Source: Xiheicaenibacterium sp046351325
GTDB taxonomy: Bacteria > Myxococcota_A > Polyangia > Polyangiales > Polyangiaceae
Length of the DNA: 64,000 bases
Assembly: GCA_046351325.1 (NCBI GenBank)
Contig: JAXLYR010000013.1
Coordinates: 186,001 to 250,000 of the forward strand
Direction: 5' to 3'
Shown here: positions 27,308 to 35,163 of the stretch, one piece after another
Numbering within the stretch: the first letter of the stretch is position 1
Layout of the letters: every line of letters begins with the position of its first letter
Position numbers and translations under genes: made by a program
Notes under the pieces: generated by a model
What the model saw: the letters and a program-made list of their open reading frames with translations, nothing else
The model's database searches: none
Told to the model about the DNA's origin: nothing

Positions 27308-27345
27308 ATTCGCGCCGCCTTCGCCCCGCCAGGGGCGGCGCGAAT
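27308..27345 (-). terminator. GC-rich hairpin, possible terminator after the 27429-30005 gene
   Basis: A 12-bp stem ATTCGCGCCGCC / GGCGGCGCGAAT surrounds a second short hairpin (CGCCCC / GGGGCG). It lies 84 bp downstream of the stop of the large MYXO-CTERM gene. There is no U-run, so a structural barrier rather than a classical terminator is possible. Confidence 0.35.
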
Positions 27346-27417
27346 CCTTCAAGACATGTTGGTTCCAGGGGACAAGCACCGACGCCAGCTCCGCGCACCG
27401 CCGCGTCGGCCAATGAG

Positions 27418-27431
27418 TGACAGAGATGTCA
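27418..27431. repeat. Dyad motif A, TGACAGAGATGTCA
   Basis: Exact copy overlapping the TGA stop codon (27429-27431, minus strand) of the large MYXO-CTERM gene. Confidence 0.6.
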
Positions 27432-30005
27432 GTTATTCGGGGCGGCGTGGCGCTGGCGAGCGCGCCTCGCGCTGAGGGCCGCTGCGACGCCGAGCGCCAA
27501 CCACCCAATCGTCGTAGACGAGGTGCTGCGACTGCTCGCGGCGCTGCACGACGAATCATCGCCTGGTGTCGGGTTGCCATTCCCCTGTCCGCCAGCTGCG
27601 TCGCCGCCATTCGGTTGACCGCCCGCGGCCGAGCCCCCGGCGGAGCTGCCGCCATTGCTCGGTGCGCCACCCGCAGAGTTGCCACCCATTGAGACGGGCG
27701 AGCCGCCGCTCCCGCCCAATGCGCCACCACCACCGCCCTCGGCTGCACCGCCGGCGCCACCTATCCCAGCACCACCGGCGCCACCACCACCGGCGCCGCC
27801 ACCACCCATCTCCTGAGGAGAGGTCGAGCACCCACCGGACTCACAAGTCCCCATCGTACAATCCGTCGCGCAGCACACCCCGGCCACGCAAAAGCCCGAG
27901 TTGCACTGGCTGGCATCGACACAGCCGTCGCCGTCGCCGCCTGGTTTGGTAAGGCGGCGGACGCGGATGCGTTCCGCGTGTAGCTCTGGCACGTATGCAC
28001 CATAGAGAACGAACTCACCATTCCCGGTCATGACCGGCATCGGGAACTCCGTGGTCGAGGCGGCTATCTCGACCGAGTCGACAGCATGGCCAGCGGTGTC
28101 CAGCTCGTAACCCATGATCGACCCGGCGTAGTGCCACGTAACGGCGACCGCCCCGGTCGCATTCTCGTGGAGTTGATACACGTAGTCCGGCGCGATGAGG
28201 AACGGCGCGTCGACGACCTGCACCGAGGCGTTGATGGGAATGCCCTGCGTTTGCCACGAGGGCACTGCGCTATAGCTCGTAACGAACATCTGGCCCCCGA
28301 TCGACCAGATTCCGCCCCCTGACCCATTGGCGATGAAGCTGGCTGTCGGAGCGAGCACGCCTGCGGTGTCCATGGAGGTCGCGTGAATTGTAGTGTTCCC
28401 GGCAGAGCTCTCCGTCCATCCGAGATAGTAGTTGCCGCCCTGAAATATCGCGCCCGGCACTGGGTAACCATCCTCCAAGAGGAGGCTCTGCGGGGTCGTC
28501 AGAGTGCCATCCGGCGCCATCAACCCGACAGATACCCACGAAACATCTTGCCCCACTTGGCGCTGGCGATAGTAGAGGACATTGGAGCCGTCCGTGGCTG
28601 GGGTCAGTCCGTATATGTCATTCCCGCAGTTCAATCCAACGGCGACAGGCGGGTCGGAGGTACCATTGACACGAATGCGTTGGAAGAAGTTGGTGTAGTT
28701 GCCGCACTGGCCTGTGCCCTGGTAGGCGATGAAGAAGTCCGTGCCGTTCGCGGCCACCCCGTTGAAGATGTTTCCGGGCATCTGCTTGGGGGCGGCGTCG
28801 AGGGGTACTCCGTTCGCGTCGACGCGCATCCCCCAGATCGCATCGCTGCCCGACCGATTGTCTGTCCAAACGACGAGCGATATCCCCGCGGCGTTGGTTG
28901 CGACCCGCGGTCTCGATTGCGCGTTCGCCTGCAGGCCCATGGAGTCGGAGACGAGCTGGTCTTGCACCACCACAGCACCCGTCGCGTCGAGCGCCGTTCC
29001 GCGGAGGGCGTGCGACGAGTCGATCCACGCGACGAGCTCGTTCGAGTCCGTGGCACCGGCAGCGACGTCGTTGCCGAACGCTGATGTGCCGACGCTGCTC
29101 TCCGCGCCAATCGGTTGGAGCGTGGTGGTCGAGACCCGCTCGCGGCGGACGTCGGTGCCGCTGACCCCAACAAGATTGTAAGCGCCGTTCGACGCGGAGA
29201 TCGCGCCCGGCGTAAAGGGGAAGGTCACGGGCAGTCCGACGGTCCCGTCTGTCCCGACGGTGTGACCGACGTTGCCGATAGTGACGAAGAAGCTGGTGCC
29301 GTCCGTCGTGACGCGCCCGACACCCTGCGAGGGGCCCGAGACAATCTGAGGGGTCGTGTCCAGGCGGACGAGGTTCTCGTCGTATCTCGTCACGCGCGTT
29401 AGGCCGTCCACCGAGTTCCTACACGCCCATAGAATCACGCCGTTCGCGTAGGAGACGCCAGTGGATGGACAGTCCAAACCGAGGGGGGAGAAGGCCTGTC
29501 CGACCAGCTGCCCGTCATTGTCGAGGAGGTTGAGATACAGGAGATCACTCGCCACGAGACCGTTCGGGGTGCGCGCTACTGGATACCAGCTTCCATGGGT
29601 GGACCAATTCAAGGGAGTCAGGCTGATCATGAGGCCCGATGGATCAAACCGCTCCCACCACGTCTGGTTGCCCAACCAGTAAACGACGATGAAGTCGTCG
29701 CCGTCGGCAAACACCAGCGGAGCCGAGCCGCTCGTTCCGTCGCCGACGACGATGTCCTCGGTGTCGAGCAACACCCCAGTCATGCTGAGACGTCGAGCGC
29801 GCGGCCCCTGGTTCGTCGCGAAGACCACCATGTACTCGCTGCCGTTCGTCGCGATCTTGGGTTGGGCTCGCGGCTCGGTGGGCAGGGGGGTCGTAATAGG
29901 TACGTCGAGGCCGTATTCGGGACCGAGGGTCGGCGCCGCAAAGACCGGCGATGCAAAGAGGCCGACTGCGATCGCTCCCAAGCTGACACGCAAAGTTGGG
30001 CTCAT
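27429..30005 (-). CDS. Large secreted protein with Cys-rich module and MYXO-CTERM-like tail
   Basis: 858 residues. Signal peptide MSPTLRVSLGAIAVGLFASP to VFA. The long mature part has beta-propeller-like repeats of the form VATNAAGISLVVWTDNRSGS and GVAANGTDFFIAYQGTGQCG, as in many myxobacterial surface proteins. Near residue 700 a Cys-rich module (GCVDASQCNSGFCVAGVCCA then TDCTMGTCESGGC) precedes a very long Gly/Ala/Ser linker. The tail is SSCSAASSRSTSSTTIGWLA, LGVAAALSARRARQ, which fits the sorting-signal layout (Cys, hydrophobic stretch, Arg-rich end). Likely displayed on the cell surface. Ligand unknown. Confidence 0.82.
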   Translation of the reverse strand: MSPTLRVSLGAIAVGLFASPVFAAPTLGPEYGLDVPITTPLPTEPRAQPKIATNGSEYMVVFATNQGPRARRLSMTGVLLDTEDIVVGDGTSGSAPLVFADGDDFIVVYWLGNQTWWERFDPSGLMISLTPLNWSTHGSWYPVARTPNGLVASDLLYLNLLDNDGQLVGQAFSPLGLDCPSTGVSYANGVILWACRNSVDGLTRVTRYDENLVRLDTTPQIVSGPSQGVGRVTTDGTSFFVTIGNVGHTVGTDGTVGLPVTFPFTPGAISASNGAYNLVGVSGTDVRRERVSTTTLQPIGAESSVGTSAFGNDVAAGATDSNELVAWIDSSHALRGTALDATGAVVVQDQLVSDSMGLQANAQSRPRVATNAAGISLVVWTDNRSGSDAIWGMRVDANGVPLDAAPKQMPGNIFNGVAANGTDFFIAYQGTGQCGNYTNFFQRIRVNGTSDPPVAVGLNCGNDIYGLTPATDGSNVLYYRQRQVGQDVSWVSVGLMAPDGTLTTPQSLLLEDGYPVPGAIFQGGNYYLGWTESSAGNTTIHATSMDTAGVLAPTASFIANGSGGGIWSIGGQMFVTSYSAVPSWQTQGIPINASVQVVDAPFLIAPDYVYQLHENATGAVAVTWHYAGSIMGYELDTAGHAVDSVEIAASTTEFPMPVMTGNGEFVLYGAYVPELHAERIRVRRLTKPGGDGDGCVDASQCNSGFCVAGVCCATDCTMGTCESGGCSTSPQEMGGGGAGGGGAGGAGIGGAGGAAEGGGGGALGGSGGSPVSMGGNSAGGAPSNGGSSAGGSAAGGQPNGGDAAGGQGNGNPTPGDDSSCSAASSRSTSSTTIGWLALGVAAALSARRARQRHAAPNN

Positions 30006-30068
30006 CGACTGCTTCGTTGCACACCACTCGGCAGACCTTCAAGGTGACGTGGTGGTAGGTTGAGGGCG

Positions 30069-31517
30069 ATGCTTCACTTCGACGTCGTCATCGTGGGCGG
30101 GGGACTCTCCGGGATCGGCGCGGCCGACCAATTGAAGCGGAAGCTCCCACACAAGACCTTCGTCGTGCTCGAGGGCAGAGACGCGCTCGGCGGCACGTGG
30201 GACCTGTTCCGTTATCCGGGCATTCGGTCCGACTCGGACATGTTCACGCTCGGCTACGCGGCCCATCCCTGGCGTGAGGAGAAGGCCGTCGCCGACGGAC
30301 CGTCCATCCTCGAATACGTGCGCCGGACCGCGCGCGAGGGTGGTATCGAGCCGCACATTCGCTACCGTCGCAAGGTCGTTGGTGCGCACTGGTCGAGCCG
30401 CGACGCGCGCTGGACACTCGAGGTCGAGAACCTCGCTACGTCCGAGGTCGAGACGTACACGTGTGGCTTTCTCTACTCGTGCACTGGCTATTACGACTAC
30501 GAGAAGGGCCACACCCCGGAGTTCCCCGGGCGCGAGCGCTTCCTCGGCACGATCGTCCATCCCCAACATTGGCCTGCCGACTTGGACTACGCGGGCAAGC
30601 GGATTGTCGTCATCGGTAGTGGCGCGACCGCGGTCACGCTGGTCCCGGCGCTCGCCAAGCGCGCCGCGCACGTGGTGATGCTGCAGCGCTCGCCGACCTA
30701 CATCTTCTCGATGCCGGCCGTGGACGCGCGGGCCAATTGGTTGCGCGAGCACCTGCCCGAGCAAGCCGCGTATCACCTCTCGCGGTGGAAGAACGTCGCG
30801 TTCCAATTGGTCATGTACAACCTCGCTCGCAAGCGCCCCGAGTTCGTGGCCAGCCGAATCCTCGCGGCCATTCGACGGGAGCTGCCCAACGTCGACGTCG
30901 ACAAGCATTTCCACCCGGCCTACAAACCGTGGGATCAGCGCCTTTGCCTGGTGCCGGACGGTGATCTCTTCATCGCGCTCCGCGAGGGTCGAGCCTCGAT
31001 GGCGACCGACACGATCGAGACCTTCACCGAGCGCGGGCTCCGACTCGGGAGCGGGCAAGAGCTCGAGGCTGACGTTGTTGTCACTGCCACGGGCCTCGAC
31101 CTGCTCTTCATGGGTGGGATGTCGGTGACCGTCGACGGCGCGCCGCTCGAGGTCAGCGCGCTCATGAACTACAAGGGGTCGATGTTCAGCGACGTGCCGA
31201 ACCTGGCGCTCGCGTTCGGCTACACGAACGCATCATGGACGCTCAAGGCCGACCTTACAGCGGAGTATGTCTGTCGAGTGCTCGCGCATATGGACAAGGT
31301 CGGCGCGCGGGTTTGCGTCCCGCGCCGGCGCGACCCTTCGGTGACGGAGCAGCCGTTCGTCGACTTCACCCCCAATTACATCCTGCGAGCGGCGGCCTAT
31401 CTGCCCAAACAAGGCTCCAAGCGGCCATGGCGCCTCTACCAGAATTATCTGCTCGATATTCTGATGATGCGCTATGGCGCCGTAGACGACGGCGTCCTGG
31501 AGTTCTCGGCGGGCTGA
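30069..31517 (+). CDS. Flavin-containing monooxygenase, Baeyer-Villiger/EthA-like
   Basis: 482 residues from ATG at 30069. The FAD dinucleotide motif is VVIVGGGLSGIGAADQL (residues 6-22). The Baeyer-Villiger fingerprint FxGxxxHxxxWP appears as FLGTIVHPQHWP near residue 158, followed by the NADPH motif VIGSGATAVTLVPAL. The length is close to EthA (489). It should insert oxygen next to ketones or oxidise sulfides with NADPH and O2. The 3' end overlaps the convergent kinase gene by 46 bp. Confidence 0.92.
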   Translation: MLHFDVVIVGGGLSGIGAADQLKRKLPHKTFVVLEGRDALGGTWDLFRYPGIRSDSDMFTLGYAAHPWREEKAVADGPSILEYVRRTAREGGIEPHIRYRRKVVGAHWSSRDARWTLEVENLATSEVETYTCGFLYSCTGYYDYEKGHTPEFPGRERFLGTIVHPQHWPADLDYAGKRIVVIGSGATAVTLVPALAKRAAHVVMLQRSPTYIFSMPAVDARANWLREHLPEQAAYHLSRWKNVAFQLVMYNLARKRPEFVASRILAAIRRELPNVDVDKHFHPAYKPWDQRLCLVPDGDLFIALREGRASMATDTIETFTERGLRLGSGQELEADVVVTATGLDLLFMGGMSVTVDGAPLEVSALMNYKGSMFSDVPNLALAFGYTNASWTLKADLTAEYVCRVLAHMDKVGARVCVPRRRDPSVTEQPFVDFTPNYILRAAAYLPKQGSKRPWRLYQNYLLDILMMRYGAVDDGVLEFSAG

Positions 31518-32641
31518 GCGGTCGTGGTGGCTTTGGACGTGATCGGCGCGACGCCCCGCCACTCCACGGGTGAGGATGATTGAACGGCAGCGTCATGGGA
31601 GCGCACGCTGTACATCGCGGCGCCCACGGCGAGCGCGATCGCTGCGACGACGACAAGGAAGAGCAGGCTCGGCACGCGTCGAGGGGCGACAGTGAGGGGG
31701 AGCGTCGGGTCGACCTGTGCGGGGCGCTCGACCAACGTAGGCATCGACTGCGTGGCGGGGAGCGAGTCCTCCGCGAGCCGAACAGTCTTGTCAGCGCTGC
31801 TCGCCGCCGCCGCGAGCGCGTCCATCGCGGCCCGCGCGGAGCTCGGGCGATCCGCGGGGTTCTTCTGGAGCATACGAAGCACTGGCTGGTCGAGGAGCGC
31901 GGGGAGGTCCGACACGGAGGACATCGCGGGAGGCGGCTCGGTCGCGTGCTTCATCATGAGCTCGAGGGTCGTGGGCGCCGAGAAGAGCCGCTTGCCTGTA
32001 AGGGCGTGGTGCACGACGACGCCGAGACAATAGAGGTCGCTCCGATGGTCGATAGAGTGGCCGTAGGCCTGCTCGGGCGACATATACGCAGGCGTCCCGA
32101 CTGGCGTCCCCGTGATGGTCGCGCCCTCGCTGGACGGCTCGCCGAGGAGCTTCGCGACCCCGAAGTCGAGCAGCTTCGCGAAGCAAGTACCGTCCTCGAG
32201 GAAGGTGAGGAAGATGTTCGCAGGCTTGAGGTCGCGGTGGACGATCGACACGGCGTGCGCTGCGTCGAGGGCGCGCGCGACCCCGGAGAAGACCTCGAGC
32301 GCCACGTCGAGCGGCATGCGCGAGTGCTTCGCGAGGTAGTCCTTGAGGGTCATGCCGTCCAGCCACTCCATGACGATGTAGTGCTGTCCATTGTCGAGCT
32401 GACCAAACGAGAAGATGTCGACGATATGTCGGTTGCGTATCTGGTTTACCGCCCGCGCCTCGTCGATGAACCGCTTGACGAACCCGGGGTCGGTCGAGAA
32501 CTGCTCGCGCAGGACCTTCACCGCGGCCTTCTTGCCAATGACGGGGTGGTGGGCGCGATAGACGTGCCCGAACGCGCCCTCGCCGATGAGCTCGTCGAGC
32601 TCGTATTCGCCGGCTCTGCGCGGTCGCGTGGCGATGGTCAT
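31472..32641 (-). CDS. Transmembrane Ser/Thr protein kinase, last gene of the VgrG operon
   Basis: 389 residues. Kinase domain at residues 13-275: glycine loop IGEGAFGHVYRA, VAIK-type lysine in KKAAVKVLRE, catalytic loop IVHRDLKPANIFL, DFGVAKLLG, and the activation segment ending GTPAYMSPEQ. One transmembrane segment near 326-346 (VPSLLFLVVVAAIALAVGAA) and a 43-residue extracytoplasmic tail rich in Ser/Thr/Pro. There are no PASTA domains. The start overlaps the channel gene stop (ATGA). Kinases such as PpkA control type VI secretion by phosphorylating Fha-type proteins, and here the target is unknown. It overlaps the monooxygenase gene on the other strand. Confidence 0.93.
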   Translation of the reverse strand: MTIATRPRRAGEYELDELIGEGAFGHVYRAHHPVIGKKAAVKVLREQFSTDPGFVKRFIDEARAVNQIRNRHIVDIFSFGQLDNGQHYIVMEWLDGMTLKDYLAKHSRMPLDVALEVFSGVARALDAAHAVSIVHRDLKPANIFLTFLEDGTCFAKLLDFGVAKLLGEPSSEGATITGTPVGTPAYMSPEQAYGHSIDHRSDLYCLGVVVHHALTGKRLFSAPTTLELMMKHATEPPPAMSSVSDLPALLDQPVLRMLQKNPADRPSSARAAMDALAAAASSADKTVRLAEDSLPATQSMPTLVERPAQVDPTLPLTVAPRRVPSLLFLVVVAAIALAVGAAMYSVRSHDAAVQSSSPVEWRGVAPITSKATTTAQPAENSRTPSSTAP

Positions 32642-33672
32642 CTCCAGCGCGCGACGAGCGCCCCCGTGAGGCAGAAGTAGCTTACAGCACAGAAAGCGGC
32701 GAAGAGTTTGTCGAGCCGCAGCGCCGCGGACTCTCCGCTGCGGTCGAGCGCGCGTCGCCCGAGCAGCGCCGCGACGACGGTGAGCAGCGTCGTCGCGAGG
32801 CCGACAGAGATGATCTGGTCGAAGACCGAGGTCTGCCCAGGCTTGTGGAGGGAGAGCGGGCCGAGCTGCAAGAGGCAGAGCGCGAGGAAGGCCGCAGCGG
32901 AGAGCGCGATACGAACCTGCCAGTTGCGCGCCGGCGTCACGAACCCGAGGAGCGCGAGCGCGACGGCGAGCGTGATGGGGACGAGGGCCTTGAAGAGGGG
33001 AGGGGAGCTCTCGCGCCGCAGGTGGAGCACATAAGAGAACTGCGAATAGACGTCCGCGCCACGGCTCGACCGGGGGTCACCCCAGTTCGTCGGATAGGTG
33101 TGTTCGCGGACCGAGGCGCTCACATGATCGATGAAGAAGCCCTCGACGACGAGGCTCGGGTCGACGAGCTCGGTCCCGTCGTCCGGGACGTACACGAGGT
33201 CCCTCGTCGTGTGAGAGCTGTCCTCGAACGCGATCGTCAGCGCCTGCTCGTCGAATGGATAATGACTTACGTCGAACGGCTGGCCGAAGCGGCTCTGTAC
33301 GCGATAGACTTGGTATTTGCCGCCGTCCGGCAGGATCTCGGGCTTGGAGCGGCCTCGCTCGTCGACGTAGACAGGCGTGCGGGCGATGTCTCCCTCGAAC
33401 TGGTTGAGAAACTCGAACTCGGCGGTAGGGTCGATCTGCCCGTACCAACGAAACCAAACCCAGAAGTCGACGAGATAGGTGCTCCCTGCAATGGAGACCT
33501 CAGGTACGTGAAAGGCATAGACGCCGACATAGACCTTCTCCGGCCGGTCCTCGCCCGCGCTGTCCGCGCGAGCCTCGAGGGTCGAACCCAGGATCACGAG
33601 GAGCCCCGTGAGCCCCAGCAGCAGGGCACGCACGCGCCGGGCGAGGTCGTTGCCTGTCACTTTGACGCTCAC
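32638..33672 (-). CDS. Pentameric ligand-gated ion channel (Cys-loop receptor) homologue
   Basis: 344 residues from GTG. Signal peptide to about residue 36 (LLGLTGLLVILGSTLEARA). The extracellular ligand-binding domain, about 47-225, has VYVGVYAFHVPEVSIAGSTY then LVDFWVWFRWYGQ, the typical first strands. The signature-loop equivalent is HYPFDEQALTIAFEDSSHTT, without the Cys pair, as in bacterial members. M1 holds the conserved Pro (LFKALVPITLAVALALLGFV), followed by M2 (RIALSAAAFLALCLLQLGPL), M3 (about 285-305) and M4 at the C-terminus. It ought to form a homopentameric inner-membrane channel. It overlaps its neighbours by GTGA and ATGA. Confidence 0.85.
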   Translation of the reverse strand: MSVKVTGNDLARRVRALLLGLTGLLVILGSTLEARADSAGEDRPEKVYVGVYAFHVPEVSIAGSTYLVDFWVWFRWYGQIDPTAEFEFLNQFEGDIARTPVYVDERGRSKPEILPDGGKYQVYRVQSRFGQPFDVSHYPFDEQALTIAFEDSSHTTRDLVYVPDDGTELVDPSLVVEGFFIDHVSASVREHTYPTNWGDPRSSRGADVYSQFSYVLHLRRESSPPLFKALVPITLAVALALLGFVTPARNWQVRIALSAAAFLALCLLQLGPLSLHKPGQTSVFDQIISVGLATTLLTVVAALLGRRALDRSGESAALRLDKLFAAFCAVSYFCLTGALVARWR

Positions 33673-35162
33673 TTCGCGGGCCCAGATTGCGGTTGATCGA
33701 GCGCCGCGCGCAGGCGCTTGCGGAGCGCGGACACGGCCTCGGCGACCTTGCTCTCGGAGAGCCCTCTCGTCCGCAGCGTCGCCGCGGCGGTCGCGAGCGT
33801 CTCGGCGAGCGCCTCCTCTTCGTCCGCATAGGTCGGTCCATCAGCGGGCTGGCTGGCCGCTTCGCTCGGCTCGTCGATCATGGGCGCGAGCGGATCGATT
33901 GGAGCCTCGGCCGCATTCGGTGAAGCTCCTTGACCATCTCGACCGAGGAGATACGTCGGTACCGGGGCCGCTTGGACGAACGCGGGTCGCTGGCGCATGG
34001 GCAGCGTCTCGCTCCCAGCGTCGCTCGCAGGCAGGGCTGTGAGCCTCGGCGAGTCGACGTGGAGGCCAGCGGATAAGCGCGGCCCCGGCGCCGCGACTGG
34101 AAACGGTGCGCCCGCGTTGCGTCTGTCCATTCGTGAGAGCGGCGTCGGGGTCAGCGTCGAGTCCACCTCGTCGGGTGTCGGCGAGCGCGAGCTGCACCAA
34201 GCCTGGCGCTTCGCCCCGGCCAAGACTGCCTTGAGACTGGGAGGTAGAGGGGCGCGCCCGAGCGCGGTTTGAACGGTGACCACGAGGTCACTGTCAGCCC
34301 CGTGGGACGCCTTTGGCAGCGCGAAGACCCCGCGAAACACCAAGTGAGCGCGAAATCGCCCGGGCGAATCATTGGCCTCTATCGCGAGGGTGTCGAGGCG
34401 AAGTGGAATGGGAGATATAGCCCCGGTGCGCGTCACGAGCCAGGCGCACGGCACCAACCCAGGTAGCCTCGTCTCGAGGCGCCCTGTCACGTCGTCGAAG
34501 CCCTCGAGCACGATGCGCTCGTCTCCAGACAGGACGGGGACGCGCTGATCGGGCGGGGCGATTTGGAACTGGGCCCAGGGAGACGAGGCTCGCAGGGAGG
34601 CTCGGAGCGGCCACTCGGGCGCGATCGGGGCGAAGCACCCGCCGCCCGTCGGGCCAAGCGCTGTCAGGATAGGCGCGTATGTACCGACAGGATTGTCGGT
34701 GGCGGCAGGCGCGGCGGCGCGCGGACCACCGAGACATAGCTCCCAAATGAGGGGGATCGCCAGGCCTGCCTCGGCGTTGAAGAAGCGGGTGGTGTCACCA
34801 GTCGCGACGACGGTCTTGTCGAGCAGCGCGCGCCCCGCGCGCTCCACATAGAGCCGCGCGCCGCAGTCTCCTCTCTGGCTGCGCCGACGCAGCGTCCCCG
34901 TGAGGACAAGGTCGCAAGCTGCTTTCGCGGGCGCGAGCTCACTGGCGCGTTGGAGCGAGCTCATCGCGCCAGGGCGGCGACGGACGTCCTCTGTCACGAT
35001 CGGGTCGGGCCGAGTCGGGGTCGCGGTGGGCGCGGTGAGATCGAAGGTCGCCTTCACCACCACGCACACGTGCGGGCGCTCGTCATAGACGAACGGGTGT
35101 AGGCCAACGCTGACAACGCTGTCTGTGTAGAGCGCGGGCGGTGCTCGTCCGAGGTCGTCCAT
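33669..35162 (-). CDS. DUF2169 type VI secretion adaptor
   Basis: 497 residues. Residues 1-340 have the DUF2169 layout: an N-terminal beta-region with the motif HVCVVVKATFDLT (family signature VVVKATF), a middle ELAPAKAACDLVLTGTLRRR (KPxxDVLVxG-like), then GARLYVERAGRALLDKTVVA, then FRAHLVFRGVFALP. DUF2169 proteins act as cargo adaptors that load effectors onto VgrG. The last 150 residues are a Pro/Ala-rich region and a final helix (ADEEEALAETLATAAATLRT then LSESKVAEAVSALRKRLRAA). It lies 1 bp after the possible effector gene and overlaps the channel gene. Confidence 0.88.
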   Translation of the reverse strand: MDDLGRAPPALYTDSVVSVGLHPFVYDERPHVCVVVKATFDLTAPTATPTRPDPIVTEDVRRRPGAMSSLQRASELAPAKAACDLVLTGTLRRRSQRGDCGARLYVERAGRALLDKTVVATGDTTRFFNAEAGLAIPLIWELCLGGPRAAAPAATDNPVGTYAPILTALGPTGGGCFAPIAPEWPLRASLRASSPWAQFQIAPPDQRVPVLSGDERIVLEGFDDVTGRLETRLPGLVPCAWLVTRTGAISPIPLRLDTLAIEANDSPGRFRAHLVFRGVFALPKASHGADSDLVVTVQTALGRAPLPPSLKAVLAGAKRQAWCSSRSPTPDEVDSTLTPTPLSRMDRRNAGAPFPVAAPGPRLSAGLHVDSPRLTALPASDAGSETLPMRQRPAFVQAAPVPTYLLGRDGQGASPNAAEAPIDPLAPMIDEPSEAASQPADGPTYADEEEALAETLATAAATLRTRGLSESKVAEAVSALRKRLRAALDQPQSGPAK

Positions 35163-35163
35163 T

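Noticed and set aside
27600..27830. Repetitive DNA resembling a tandem array or CRISPR-like pattern
   Set aside because: It codes for the Gly/Ala/Ser linker of the surface protein; there are no regular spacers.
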